A stretch of 64,000 bases of DNA from Papaver somniferum (taxonomy: Eukaryota; Streptophyta; Magnoliopsida; Ranunculales; Papaveraceae). The notes below the pieces were generated by a model. That model had not been told where the DNA came from and did no database searches. It saw only the letters and a list, made by a program, of their open reading frames with translations. The stretch's first letter is position 1. Each line of letters begins with the position of its first letter. The DNA lies in assembly GCF_003573695.1 (NCBI RefSeq), contig NC_039359.1, forward strand, positions 117,683,849 to 117,747,848, written 5' to 3'. This document shows, piece by piece, positions 46,974-58,565 of the stretch. The translations under genes were made by a program, and so were the position numbers.

Positions 46974-48182
46974 TCAAGTTGGAAACAAGGAAAAGAATAC
47001 CTGGAGTCCGGTGGTAGAGTGGAAATTAATCCCACTGTGATCATTGAGAAAGTAGTTGTATATATCATCTGACAGTTTGATCTTCGTGTTCTTCTCCTTT
47101 CTTCGGTTGTCTTTCATCCCAAAAGAGTAAGACACGGTGTGTTTATCATATCCGTCAGAAGGCTTTCTCTGAGGACTAAATCTAGGACCTCTTGCAACTG
47201 GTTCAAGAGGATCGAAATAGACAGGAATCCATTTTCTAGACTTAGATTTACCAGAAACAGTCTTATAAACACAGGGAATGCTTTTATCGACAGCACAAGA
47301 ATTTATACCACTATAATGCATTTGAACCCTGTGATGATTTCTAGGAAAGAGATCATATTTATAAGGCTTCTGGTTTTCTATGGGCATGCGATTCACTGCA
47401 GTAGTCAACTGACTATTTGTTCCATTGACAGTGGAAAGAAGCAAATTATGAAGTTTAGAAATTTGTTTCCTCCTGGCAAAACAATCGATAGCATAGTGAT
47501 TCTTTTTCCCACAGAATGTACAGGTTCGTGGAGGGGAAGCAATAAACGGCACCTGTTTTAACTTCATAGCCATATGAAAAGTTTGCAAGTTATGTAAACC
47601 TTTCTTGACATAACCTTCCTCTGGAAGATCCTTCATGTACTGCAATCCATGAGAATTAGTTTGTACAGAAGAATTTCTCCTCAAGACAGAGTTTTCCTTT
47701 TCCAAGGATCTGCACTGTTCATTGGCTAGAGTAAGGGATGCTTCTAGTTTCTCTTTTTCGACACGAAGCCTCTAAAGCTCTGATGAATGCGTCTCAATCA
47801 AACGTTTCTCTCTAATTGATTCTTCATTGACAATATCCTCAAGTACACTAATCTTTTCACGCTGTAGAGTAGTCTCTTGGAGAAGTTTATCAATATTCTT
47901 AGAAAAGGACTCAATGATGCTATACAGTTCATGTTCTCGATCAAGAGACTTTTCAAATTCATCAATAAGATGATCATGATCCTGAAAATCAATAATCTCA
48001 GCAGAGTTTTTTGAGATTCTGGTGAGCTTCATTTCAGCTTTTTCCATAGTGCCCAATGTTTATCATATGTCATCATGAGATGAACCAATCTTTTTACCTT
48101 GTGATTCGGAAGAATCGGCTAAGGAGTAATCCTTTGAGGTATTTCCAAGACATTTGGCATAGTTAAAAGCTTTAGAAGACAT
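46974..48182 (-). pseudogene. gag-like coiled-coil / zinc-knuckle ORF of copy 2
   Basis: ATG 48182 (ATGTCTTCTAAAGC) opens a serine-rich start that ends at TGA near 48071. A second start near 48047 (MEKAEMKL) opens the main frame, which runs to 46974 with one TAG at 47774-47772. Order of parts: coiled coil (first about 130 residues), CCHC knuckle CTFCGKKNHYAIDC (about 47530-47485), then basic and Pro-rich segments ending in DPLEPVARGPRFSP. The same order occurs in copy 1. It is a nucleocapsid-type gag without the rest of the polyprotein. Confidence 0.75.
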
Positions 48183-48270
48183 CTTGGTATGCGTATATTT
48201 CAGAGATTATGTCCTCAGACTCATATTGCCACAAACACAGACTTGTAAGGTCTTTTAAACGTGTTTGCCT

Positions 48271-48282
48271 GCTCTGATACCA
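48271..48282 (-). promoter_or_regulatory. primer-binding site of copy 2
   Basis: On the minus strand TGGTATCAGAGC lies two bases inside the 5' LTR, identical to that of copy 1. Confidence 0.9.
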
Positions 48283-48284
48283 AT

Positions 48285-50649
48285 TGAAAAAGTGGGGGTA
48301 CAACAATCACACCCAATATTTCACTTAGCAATCTGTATGGAAAAACTCCAATATACTTTCTAGAGAATCAAATAGACAGTTAGACTCAATCTAGATAAAA
48401 AGTATATCAAAGAGTTTATATCTCAATCTCTCGATTTGATATATACTCAGGCAAATAGAAATCTGAGAGTCTTTATCAAATACTAGAGAGATAACTTGGA
48501 TGGTACCAAAGACCAATATCCAAGTGTCAATCAATTTAAATCAACAACCAAAAGGTCGAATATTCTAATTGATTGAACAACGCACAACCTGTGATATTTC
48601 AATTATATAACAAAACATAATGCAGAAAAGAAATAACACAGACACCAGAAATTTGTTAACGAGGAAACCGCAAATGCAGAAAAACCCCGGGACCTAGTCC
48701 AGATTGAACACACACTGTATTAAGCCGCTATAGACACTAGCCTACTCCAAATTAACTTCGGTCTAGAGTGTAGTTGAACCCCAATCAATCTCACACTGAT
48801 CCAAGGTACAGTTATGCTCCTACGTCTCTGATCCCAGCAGGATTCCACGTACTTGATTCCCTTAGCTGATCTCACCCACAACTAAGAGTTGCTACGACCC
48901 AAAGTCGAAGACTTTAATAAACAAATCTGTATCACACAGAAAAGTATACGGTAATAGATAAATCCGTCTCCCACGAATATACCTACGAGTTTTGTTCCGT
49001 ATTTTGATAAATCAAGGTGAACATGAACCAATTGATAAACCGGATATATATTCCCGAAGAACACCCTAATATCATCAATCACCTCACAATAATCCTAATC
49101 GACGCAGCGAAAAAGATAAGGTGGAATCACAAACGATGAGACGAAGTGTTTGTGATTTCTTTTATATCTTTCCTATCAGAGATATCAATCTCAAGCCAAT
49201 TATTACAATTGTACTCGTACGATAGAAACATCAAGATCAGATCTCACAACTACGAGAAAGTAGTATCGGTCTGGCTTCACAATCCCAATGAAGTCTTTAA
49301 GTCGTTAACCTGGTTTAGAAGAAGAAACCAAAGGTTAAAGGAGAATCGACTCTAGCTTAGCACAACTAGTATCACACAGAAGGTGTGGGGATTAGGTTTC
49401 CCAGTTGCTAGAGTTCTCCCTTATATAGTCTTTCAAATCAGGGTTTGCAATCAATGTTAGCTTGGTAACAAAGCATTCAATATTCATCGTTAGATGAAAA
49501 CCTGATTTAGATTCAAGCTAATATCTTTCAACCGTTAGATCAAAAACTAGCTTGTTACACACAAATGAAATGTTCGTTTCTACGCTTGTGTAACCGTACC
49601 CAAACTTGTACATTTGTTGGTTCAACAATAGTCAACCAAATGGTTAGCCATATGATCACTTTCATATCAACCATATACTTCTTCACTATAACTAGTTCAA
49701 GTGACTCAAATGAACTAGTTAGAGAGTTATTCAATTGCAAGGAAATCTTATGTAACTACACAAGATACCATCGAAGCAAAAACGATTTGATTCACTCGAA
49801 TCGATTCATGAACTATATGGCCACGGTTTGCATTTGCATTCCTTAATTTTTATAAGAATAAGTTCACAAACATCATTTTTAGATATAACCTACTCAAGTT
49901 CGCGGACTTAAGTTCCCGGACGGAGTTCACAAACTCCAGCAGAAATTCTCGGGACAAGAACATCTGCCAGTTCGCAGACTTAGTTCGCGGACTTGGCTCA
50001 CGCCACCATGTCGGTTCTCTTGATCAAAAAAGTTCGCAAACTTTGGTTCAAGGAATAAGGACTTATACATATATGTGTTTCCACAATAATGCTTATATCC
50101 TCCAATGGTTATATAATCTAAACTCTCATTTCAATCACTGGAACATTCTTAGAGGACGTTGATATTCTATAGTTGTTATTCACAAACTATTTTTCGTCAA
50201 AGTAAGCAATTTCCAAAGTGATTGAAACTTGTCATGACTTTTTTCACTAGGTAAAGATGAACTTGGTTAAAGCGAAAGCTTACCAACACATATTTCGAGA
50301 AATAGATAGGCGAGATAAACTCGGCTCGAAATATCAAATGTGTATAATCTAAGTCTATATAGCAAAACGACTTTTTTCTCAAGATAGGAGATAATAGACT
50401 TTTGAGTGATAAATAAGTTCAAGTCTCCACATACCTTTTAGTCGATGAAGATCCACCGGTTCCTTGAGTAGTCCTTCGTCTTGTATGATGATTGCCATGG
50501 AGTTCTGGAGCTCAACTACACTTTCTATCCTAGTTCGAGACCTTAGCTATAGTAGACTAGAAATCAAGACTTAAAGTTTTGATCACTAACATTGACAAAC
50601 ATTCTTGAGATAGAAACGCATGCGAGTTCGAAGGAGCAATGCTTTAACA
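48285..50649 (-). repeat. 5' LTR of copy 2
   Basis: 2365 bp, very similar to 42343-44696. The TATA box is at 49420-49427 (minus strand). The variable module region near 49900-50040 has one extra TTCGCGGACTTAG-like unit compared with the 3' LTR. Confidence 0.9.
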
Positions 50650-50873
50650 GTCTTTGGTGCCGTCCAAGTTTATCTCTCTTGTATTTAATCGAGACTCGTA
50701 AATTGCTTGAGTAAGATTTAAATCAAGAGATAGATATATAAGAACTCTTTGATATAATTTTCTATTGATCGAGTCTAACTGTCTAATTGATTCTCATAAA
50801 AGTATATTGGAGTTAGTCCATACAGATTGCTAATCGAAATATTAGGTGAGGTTGTTAGACCCCCACATTTTCA

Positions 50874-53009
50874 AAACTATTCGTATTAGAATCTTCATAT
50901 CTTTGGTCAGGATACAGAACATATTTGTAGTTGTTAAATGCATAAAAGTTGCTGACTGTGACAGATTCAACGAGGCTGAAGAGAGACGAGACTTTGATAT
51001 ATCGAGTCACAGACAAATTCCCTTCACCATTTTGAAGGTCGATCTTTATTCTCTTAGTACCCAAGTAATAACATGGTGTGATGTGGTTGTGAGGAGTTGA
51101 ATAGTTCTGATGTGTCCCACACATTAAAGACTTTTGCATTGATTGTTTATAAATATGTTATCCAAGAATTGGATGTATGGGCCACCTCCTGTTGGTCATA
51201 CAGATGAGTAATGTATGGTTCTTCGTTAGTCCCCAGTTTGACATAGGACTAGGGATTGTTATTGACTCGGGACGCTTGGAAAATGAAGTAATACTCGTAC
51301 AAAATTTAGTCTTCACAGTGGGAAAACGATAATTTGTGGGTTAGAGACGTCTGTAGAGAGTCATGCCGAGATACTGGCCGCATGTGTCTTCGTGGATAAG
51401 ATGAAGTTGTTATTTCGCCTTTACTAGGTGTCTAGACAGGGATTCATGTGAACTTCTGTAGCCATTTACCGAGATCTATCTTTATTTTGAGAGATGAAAA
51501 ACCAAAATTAAGAGCAACAGACGTGTTATAACACCAATAGAACAGTGGATGCGTTATATGGCTAGTAATGCAAGGGACGTGCTTCAAGGATAATAGAAGA
51601 ACTAGTTTGCGTTAAGGTTGTTGATGATGGAGTTCTTCAAAATTCCCTAAGGGTACATCCCAACTTGAATAAGTGGTTTTTTGATTTGGGGAGCCGTAAG
51701 TGACCGTCGTATCTTGTTCTTTGGTCGCCATGTATGACTCTGACAGATGGGTTATCCTATCCAGCTGTTCTTTCGTAGAAAAGAGGCTTTGACTAAGGGA
51801 ACTTCTAGCAACCGTCTGGATTAGTAGTATAAATAGTTAACCTCACGAGTATCACTGCAGATTTCTTTTCCCTTGATAGATTCGGCTGAAAAGATATTCT
51901 TCTTCTCCTTCTTGGTGAACTGAGATCACATCGGCAAATAAAACTGTATAGTCGCTGGTACAGTTGAGCTAGAGGATCATCGAGACTCGGTCGCACAATT
52001 TCTAGGGCCAGTTCCTCCTCTTTATGACAGAATGAATGTTGATATAACATATCGATCAACGGTTTTGCAACTTCGAACAAGGATGAGATTTGGATGATCT
52101 TTTTCTTGAGAGTTACTCTAAAATTATACTTTGTCGCGTTCTGGTCATGACCCTCTAGTGCAGGAAGAGTAACAAGTTGTATCTTGGCTAAATAAGGCGG
52201 TTTAGGACTGTAGGTGGCTCTGCAACGCTTTTGATAAGGTGATGAATTTCTTGGAGCCTTTCCAAGTGTTTTCCAAGTTTATCATGTAAAAGATGAAAAT
52301 ACAAATCCAACGGAAAAAGAACGAGGTTAATCGAATACATATTGAAAGAGTTATGAGTAAAATAGTAAAGTAAAGTAAACTACCCGAGTCCCATGTGATC
52401 AGGTTGTGTTCCCTTGACCTAAACGAAGTTTGAACCAAATATTCGCAGGAAACTTCAAGTTTAGATTATCATTTGTTCCTTGAGAGCGATGAGGTCAACT
52501 GTATAGTTGCTCCTTTTCTCTGTCGCGTTTATTATGAGTTTCATCTTTTCCGGTGAAGCCGAATGCGGACAAACTGGATCCCGTTTATGCTATTCCCAAC
52601 AATTTTAGTACTTCTTCTCTAGGGAACATATACTCGATATATATTTATTGGATCTATACTTAGTGGGCATTCTAAAGAGGTTTACAGATATCTCAAGATG
52701 TCAATTTGATTTTTTGCAAGATCTTTTTGAGTCTCTGGGAGTTCTCAGATCCTTAGCCAACATTTTTAGGGTTAGTAGTAGATTTTTGAGGAAATAGTTT
52801 ACCAGGACGTTTTTTTTTTCATTGAGGGAAAGATTCAGGTGATCCTAAATGTCATTAACCTAATCTTATAAGAGAGGGATAACTCTCTCGACTAAATCTG
52901 TAATGTTATTATAAAGGCTGAATTAATGGAACGTTTTTATGTTTGTATCGGTGGAATCGAGTTCACAACCAAGGTACTGTAACTGAGATCTGTAACTGAG
53001 TGAACAACC
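50874..53009 (-). other. 5' interior of D: leader and unrecognised frames
   Basis: On the minus strand, the direction of D, the sequence from the PBS (53026) to about 52450 is leader-like. Next to it is a GGGTAGTTTAC stretch that could be a donor, and then a 91-codon frame (52080-51805) with an Arg-rich centre and no recognised domain. On the plus strand a frame at 50882-51100 (IKVADCDRFNEAEERRDFD) could be a late exon of the antisense gene. Neither strand shows gag, protease, RT or integrase motifs. Confidence 0.4.
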
Positions 53010-53026
53010 TCCCACTGTGGTCGCCA
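53010..53026 (-). promoter_or_regulatory. primer-binding site of D
   Basis: On the minus strand TGGCGACCACAGTGGGA starts three bases inside the right LTR. TGGCGAC...GGGA sites are described for Tat/Ogre elements (tRNA-Arg primers); the exact tRNA was not matched here. Confidence 0.7.
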
Positions 53027-53029
53027 AAA

Positions 53030-54861
53030 TATAGTTACCTAAAATCGATTCTAGGGTTTTAAAAGTGACTTACGGGAGGTTGAGCATGAACAGTCTTTGC
53101 CTAAACCACACACAGTGGTCGTTCAAAGGCTGCTTCAGTCACAGGGAAGGAGGCTTAGGGCCGATCTTAGGGAGGGAAGCAGATGAAGAGAGATATCGGA
53201 GAATTTTAGGGTTTGAAGAAGAATTGTTCTGAGAGTTTATGAGAAAGTTATGTGTTAGCTTGGAGAAATAGATGACCTATTTATAACTGAATTATCTAAT
53301 CTCAGGTTGGTAAAGATAAGGATTGATTATCTTGTGTAACACTTTTCTCGTCTCTTCAGGAATAATAGAGATAAAATAGGATTATTTTATATCGTTATTC
53401 CACCGTTTTTAATCTCTTCTGTGGTGATAAATAGTCCGGGTATTTTTCACATGTGTGCTAAACCGTCATACCAAAACCCTAATTGATATCCCCCCATTTG
53501 TGTGAATCTAAGTCATCCTTTATGAAGATGTGTTGAGAGAGAGTATTATTTTGTTTAGCCGTGTCGGCCAAGATAAAGAGATACTCTCTGATTTGTGAGA
53601 ATGACTAGGTGAGTCACGTGAAAAGACACGGAATGCCTCAGAAATCAGGTGTAGAGTGTGAGATAGGCTGAGTTTGATCTCCTTCTCTCCATGGACAGTC
53701 ACATATATCACGTGGTGACTGTATTATTGCTCATGCGCCCCTTTGTTGAGCATGCAAAGCTCAAGGGATCTTATCCACGTTTTTGGATAGACATGTACAG
53801 TAGTTGTGAGTGTGTTTGAGATGCTGAAAAATAGGCTTGAGCCTTAGGGCTTGTGCTCAGACGAGCTGGCTCAGCTCAGATGAGGCACTATGAGGCTTGG
53901 CTGATGCGACTAAGGATTTATGAGATTTAGCTAATGCGACTGAGGTTGTTTGAGACTTTGCCGACGCGACTGAGGCCGTATAATATCTGACAGACGCGAC
54001 TAAGGCCGTCGGAGAATTTGCTGACACGACTAAGGCCGTCTGAGATTTGGCTGGCGCGACTAAGGCCGTTTGAGATTTGGCCGACGTGATTCAGTCTCTC
54101 CGTAGTCAGCTGGGACATGTTTGAGAGAGAAAGGAAGGCTTACACGCCTAATAGCGTCTCTGCGATACTTTGTCTCACTTGTCTTTGACCAGCGTGTCTT
54201 ACAGAGATGTGCTAGTAGTCAATTATGTTCGTATAATGGGGACGACATGGAAAGTGTATCTCGAAAGGATGTTCTACGAGTCTATCGAAAGGGACGAGAG
54301 GAAGAATAACCAGCATATCTCGTGGGGATGTCTAGGAATTATTCAGAAACATCAGTAAGTTGAGTCAGAGCCTAGAGTAGATATGACCGTGTATCTCGCG
54401 TTGATGTAACACGAATCAGTCCTTGATCTCAAATAGGGTGAACCGTGCTTACATGAGACATGTATGTCTCTGCTTTGGGTCATAAGTCCATCGGAGACGT
54501 TTTTACGCATCTACAAAGCCTACATGACCAGCAATATCTCGTCGAGGATGTATACTACGAATCATGGAATCAAAAAAAGCTACGTCTTGCGAAGACATGC
54601 TGGAATTATGGATGTTATGGTTCATAAGTTTGTCTGGGAAGTTTTACGCTCTACAGAACCTACGTGACTAGCAATATCTCGTCGAGGATGTGCGTTGGGA
54701 ATCACGACATCACGACCAGCAGTGTCTCGCGGGGACCTATACTAGAAATCGTGGCTATGGGTTCCTTGAGGGCCAAGGGATTAATCTCTCCCGTGAGAGT
54801 TGAGTTTTGTCCTATGATGTTGAAATGACACTTTTCCCCTTACCGAAATTCACCATCAACA
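53030..54861 (-). repeat. 5' LTR of D (right)
   Basis: 1832 bp, colinear with 28098-29984. The inner edge reads TATAGTTACC where the left LTR has TGTAGTTACC, so the terminal dinucleotide is mutated. A minus-strand TATAAATA box is at 53278-53285. The 31-bp array is at 53880-54105; its minus strand gives a repetitive peptide (ISDGLSRV units) that I do not count as a gene. Confidence 0.85.
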
Positions 54862-54866
54862 GTGTT

Positions 54867-55303
54867 TGCCGATTCTATGAATTCTGAATAGCTAAGCTTA
54901 CTTCGTAACCCAGTATACCAGAGTTGTATAAACAACTAGTCTATCTTTCCTTGACACTTTGATCATAAAATGACCAAGTCAACAATAACAAGTAAACAAG
55001 TTGTACTTTGTATGTTGTGTTTTCAATATAGACTGATTTGAAAGAAACGAAAATAAAAATGAAATAAGTCAAGTCTGTGTTATTAACCTCGAACAGAAGG
55101 ATGATGTGTTCGTTGATGCGGATACGTCTTTAGATTCTTCAAAGTAACACGGGCAAGTCTCAACATTTCCATTGTTCCTAGTCTAAACTAACTAGGTTGA
55201 CTCTAATAAACAAATTAAGCAGGCTAGAGTTTTGAAACTAAAATATGACCACCTAACTTAACATACCAACACTTGGTGGGTTCAACCGAGCAATGCTTTA
55301 ACA
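54867..55303 (-). repeat. possible LTR remnant, right part
   Basis: On the minus strand it begins TGTTAAAGCATTGCTCGGTT, the start consensus of a Copia LTR, and continues into D at 54866. It pairs with 27623-28097 to the left of D. Confidence 0.45.
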
Positions 55304-55928
55304 CCGGGTGCCTAAAAATGAATTTGAGTACCTTGGTTGGTTTAACAAGATTTACAAGTATAGTATTGTTATGCAACTATAAAATTTGGGTGGGATAGAT
55401 ATGCTAACTTTAGGTAGGATTCAATTTGATGATGATTATCTTCCTTCCAAACCTAGACCACTGACGCCCCACGCATTATCATATCTTAGTAGTCAAAAAG
55501 ATTCATAGACAGTTATGACAGAGTTTTTTTTTTTTTTGATGTACAGACTATATCTCTAAGCGGAGAGACTATTATAGTTCAATTACTTCTCAAGGTCTCG
55601 ATTGGACTACTTCATATTGAGGGGTACATGCTACACTGGAGCAATATTAGGATAGGTTAAACGAGTTTGAATATTATGTACAAAAATTACATTTACTTAA
55701 CTTGCATGATAGAGATGAACCAGATGAGGGATAACCTGATGTTTGGCATACCAACTCTAGTTTCTTCCACTCATGGTGATGGTCATGGTGGCGCTCAAGG
55801 TAGTGCAGGTTCTTGTTTTAGTGGTGGTGTAGGTACTTATTTTTGTGGTGATGAGATTTTCCTTATGATTTGGAATTCTTGAACTCCTTTACCAACAGCA
55901 ATGTGGTCGTATATCTCTTTATACTTTG
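55304..55928. other. no supported gene
   Basis: A poly-T tract at 55526-55539 and a short glycine-rich plus-strand frame (55760-55850), nothing recognised. Confidence 0.4.
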
Positions 55929-57000
55929 TCAAAATTGCTTGGATAATGCCTTTTGATTGGACTTCATCTTTCTTCTCATACCACCATAAGTGCAGTATAA
56001 CTCAAAGACCAACTGTGAAGTAGACAAGATAACCTCACTGACATCAACTTTAGCTTGCTGAATATCACCTAGCTTGATAACAACCTGGTCTTCTACAACA
56101 GAAAAAAGGCTTCCAGCTGATGCCATTGCTAGTGATTGCGAGTCAACTCCAAATTAGCTTCAGAAGAGTTTTCCATCAGAACTTCATGGGCTGGTGTAAC
56201 ACCCAGTCTGTCAGGAGCAATGGGATTCCCAACACCATATCCATTTATATCCTGAAAGGCCACAATAGCACCAGACTCTTCTCCTTTCACAGTGTGCATC
56301 TCAGTATTCAAGATGGGAACATCACCTTCACTTCTATCTTTTATACATGAAATCTCACTGTTAATAGAGGTCGAAGCAGATGGGTTACTTATGACAGGTA
56401 CTGCACCTTCACATCTATCATTCGTAACCCCATCCACTCTATAATCATTATTAACCATAGTGAGATAGGGCACATCATCTCCTCGTCCTACAACCCTAGG
56501 AACAATGATTGTAGTCTCTGAGCTAGAATTTGCATTACCAGGGGCACTAGAAACATCACCTGCATATCCAGATACCACTGCGCAACTCACATTCAAGTCA
56601 GAGATCGAAGAAACACCCACCGGAGGTACTAGTAACTCATTGGCATTAGAGTTTGTCACCAGAGAATTCTCAGCCACAGTAGGACCACCAGAGAGCCCAC
56701 TTGTTAATGTAGATCCACTTAATAAGCCCACATTTACTGATTGACTTGCTGAGATAGTACCTCCCACCTGGACCGATTTAATCCCCTGAATAGCGAGAGT
56801 TACCGAATTTAAAACTCCAGAATATTTTTAAGAATTTTCAAAAACTTGAATAGTCGGAGATATTCCTCCATAGGCACCTTATTCTTCGGCATGTAATTGA
56901 AATCTCATTCAATCGTAACGGCCCAACTATGACCACCATCAAAACCGTCGGAATAGTAGCAAAATCGCATTTGTTCTCACTTACTGACTTAAGACGTTTC
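55929..57000 (-). pseudogene. unrecognised Ser/Val-rich coding remnant with frameshifts
   Basis: The main frame (56830-56129) is 230 codons, low-complexity Ser, Val, Gly and Asn. Similar dipeptide blocks recur (EGAVPVISN and EGDVPILN). Upstream, pieces in other frames read on as DFNYMPKNKVPMEEYLRLF and similar (56960-56830), with a stop and a frameshift between. Downstream, a shifted frame (56126-55929) has hydrophobic helices. The order could fit a LINE ORF1 or gag-type protein, but I see no knuckle, RRM or RT and cannot name it. Confidence 0.4.
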
Positions 57001-57059
57001 TAATGATTCATGTTTTGTTATTCAAGTTTTTTGTTTGTTTGTTTTTATTTGTTTTGACT

Positions 57060-57320
57060 AAATCCGCAGTTAATCCGCATCCGGTCCGTATCACCTGCTG
57101 ATCCGCGGATGTCCAATCCGCTGGTGATTGGGTCGAACACGGTTGAATTTTCCAAATCCGCAACTTTAACTGATTGCACGTGGGTGATCTCTAATCCGCA
57201 TCTGTTCGTCCGTTACACGCCCCTATCCGCGTCCAATCCAATGCATGACAGTCTTCAAGTTCGGCCTTCACGTCCAATCCAGCATCCGATGGATAATGAT
57301 AGGATTAGGTGCTGATGATC
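57060..57320. repeat. ATCCGC-rich interspersed repeat fragment
   Basis: ATCCGC or its variants occur about ten times in 250 bp (for example 57063, 57074, 57100, 57193, 57226). This kind of GC-rich motif clustering is typical of subterminal regions of plant DNA transposons. No terminal repeats were found. Confidence 0.4.
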
Positions 57321-58112
57321 TAATGAATTTCTGTCTAGTCCCTTATTATTCGTTAAAATTAATATTTTTTCGCCTTTATTTTCTTCTTGTAATTCATCCA
57401 TTATCTATATCTGAAACTTTGGATAATATCCTAAAAATTTAATACGAAGTCAACCGGATATTCGATTATCTGTTGACATGCATATCTCTATGTAGACTCT
57501 ACTTTCTTTTACAGATTTGGTGCTTCTGGATAGGGTATATTTTACGTATCTTATCTTTTCCCATTTGCATAGCACAATGAATTTTTTTATAAAACTGTAA
57601 TGGATTTGTGATCCTTTTTGTCTGGTTTTACAGACTGTAACATAACTGGATTTTTTTTTTTAGATACAACTTTTATTTAACAAATCTTCGATTGTGACGA
57701 CTCAAATGTCCTTTACAATCAACATTATTCAGATCGAAGGAATTTCATGTACTTGGAAAATTATACCTGTTGTATGATCTTTTTATCTTGTTGTAATTTA
57801 TAGCATTTTGGAGTTATAGTAAAGCAAAAGAAGCATGAAATACTTTCCAAGGTGGACATGGAAAAGCGTTTCGAGTAATGGGAAATTAAATTCAAGATTC
57901 TTGAAAGGCATAGATTTGGTCCAAAATAGAGATAGTGGATACAATGGTGTGTGTTTCTCACACCTTGGTATATCTAGTAAATTTGTATCCTTCTCGACCA
58001 TTTTGACTCATAAAAGGACTTTTCCAAGGTGACCCCTTACCTTCATTTTTATTCTTATTGGTGGCTGAAATTTTATGGTGAGTTTGTTTGTAGAATTCAC
58101 AGTTTCCAGGAA

Positions 58113-58136
58113 TTTATAATCCCATGGGATTATAAA
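58113..58136. repeat. 24-bp perfect palindrome
   Basis: TTTATAATCCCA followed by TGGGATTATAAA, a perfect inverted repeat with no spacer, 12 bp per arm. It precedes a stretch (58150-58440) with GGGTCC / GGACCC inverted pairs that may be a MITE. Confidence 0.8.
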
Positions 58137-58467
58137 CTCTGGGATTTATGTAAATTCTTTGTGTCTTTGTAATGTTTGGCATTACCCTCAAATCTTAAAA
58201 TTGCATATATATGGGATTTGGAGTTTTAAAAAAAGTGGGTCCATAATAAATTTCCCAACAAATCTTAGGGGGAGGGGTCGGACTCCATATGGAGGATTTG
58301 CTGGAAAAGTGAATCTCGTAGGAAAGATTCCAAGGATTCGGACAACCAAACATACAGAGGGAAACGTAATTCTACCAAATCCCCCGGACCCATAAATTTC
58401 ACCTTTAAAATTCTACATCCAAATCCACCGTTAATCAAACTGCTAGAAGATGCAACAACAAAGGAAA

Positions 58468-58565
58468 GAATATATAACTTTAAAGTGAAGAGGACAAACA
58501 TAACTTTAAAGTGAAAGAATATATAACTTTAAAGTGAAGAGGACAAACATAACTTTAAAGTGAAG
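58468..58565 (+). repeat. 49-bp tandem repeat, two units
   Basis: Units begin at 58468 and 58517 (GAATATATAACTTTAAAGTG...). Each unit has the inner motif AACTTTAAAGTGAA twice. A third partial unit is at 58566. Confidence 0.8.

Larger units (their letters stand above)
42343..50649 (-). mobile_element. Copia-type TR-GAG-like element, copy 2, complete, TSD GTCTT
   Basis: GTCTT at 42338-42342 and 50650-50654 is an exact TSD, and the surrounding LTR sequence rejoins exactly as in copy 1 (8515-8540). LTRs are 42343-44696 (3' LTR) and 48285-50649 (5' LTR). The PBS is on the minus strand at 48271-48282 and the PPT at 44697-44712. The body of 3588 bp holds two ORFs related to those of copy 1. No pol domains. 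The element landed inside an LTR of its own family. Confidence 0.9.
40083..50873 (+). mobile_element. Copia-type solo LTR (copy 3), interrupted by copy 2
   Basis: The LTR runs 40083-42342 and resumes at 50655-50873, about 2.48 kb in all. It starts TGTTAGAGCATTGCTCGG and ends GACCCCCACATTTTCA. No PBS follows and no PPT precedes. The flanks AAAGT (40078-40082) and AAACT (50874-50878) form a TSD with one mismatch, which fits a solo LTR. TATATAAG is at 41413-41420. Confidence 0.8.
28098..54861 (-). mobile_element. D: Tat-like Ty3/gypsy element, TSD GTGTT, host of nested insertions
   Basis: GTGTT at 28093-28097 and 54862-54866 is an exact TSD. Two LTRs (28098-29984 and 53030-54861) are colinear along their length. 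The primer site TGGCGACCACAGTGGGA sits on the minus strand next to the right LTR and the PPT next to the left LTR, so D is transcribed right to left. Subtracting B2 and the Copia solo LTR with its nested copy leaves about 9.8 kb. No pol domains are visible, but a spliced gene runs on the plus strand, antisense to D. Confidence 0.85.

Noticed and set aside
53927..54118. Repetitive ISDGLSRV peptide on the minus strand
   Set aside because: Translation of the 31-bp tandem array in the D LTR; the left LTR array does not keep the frame.
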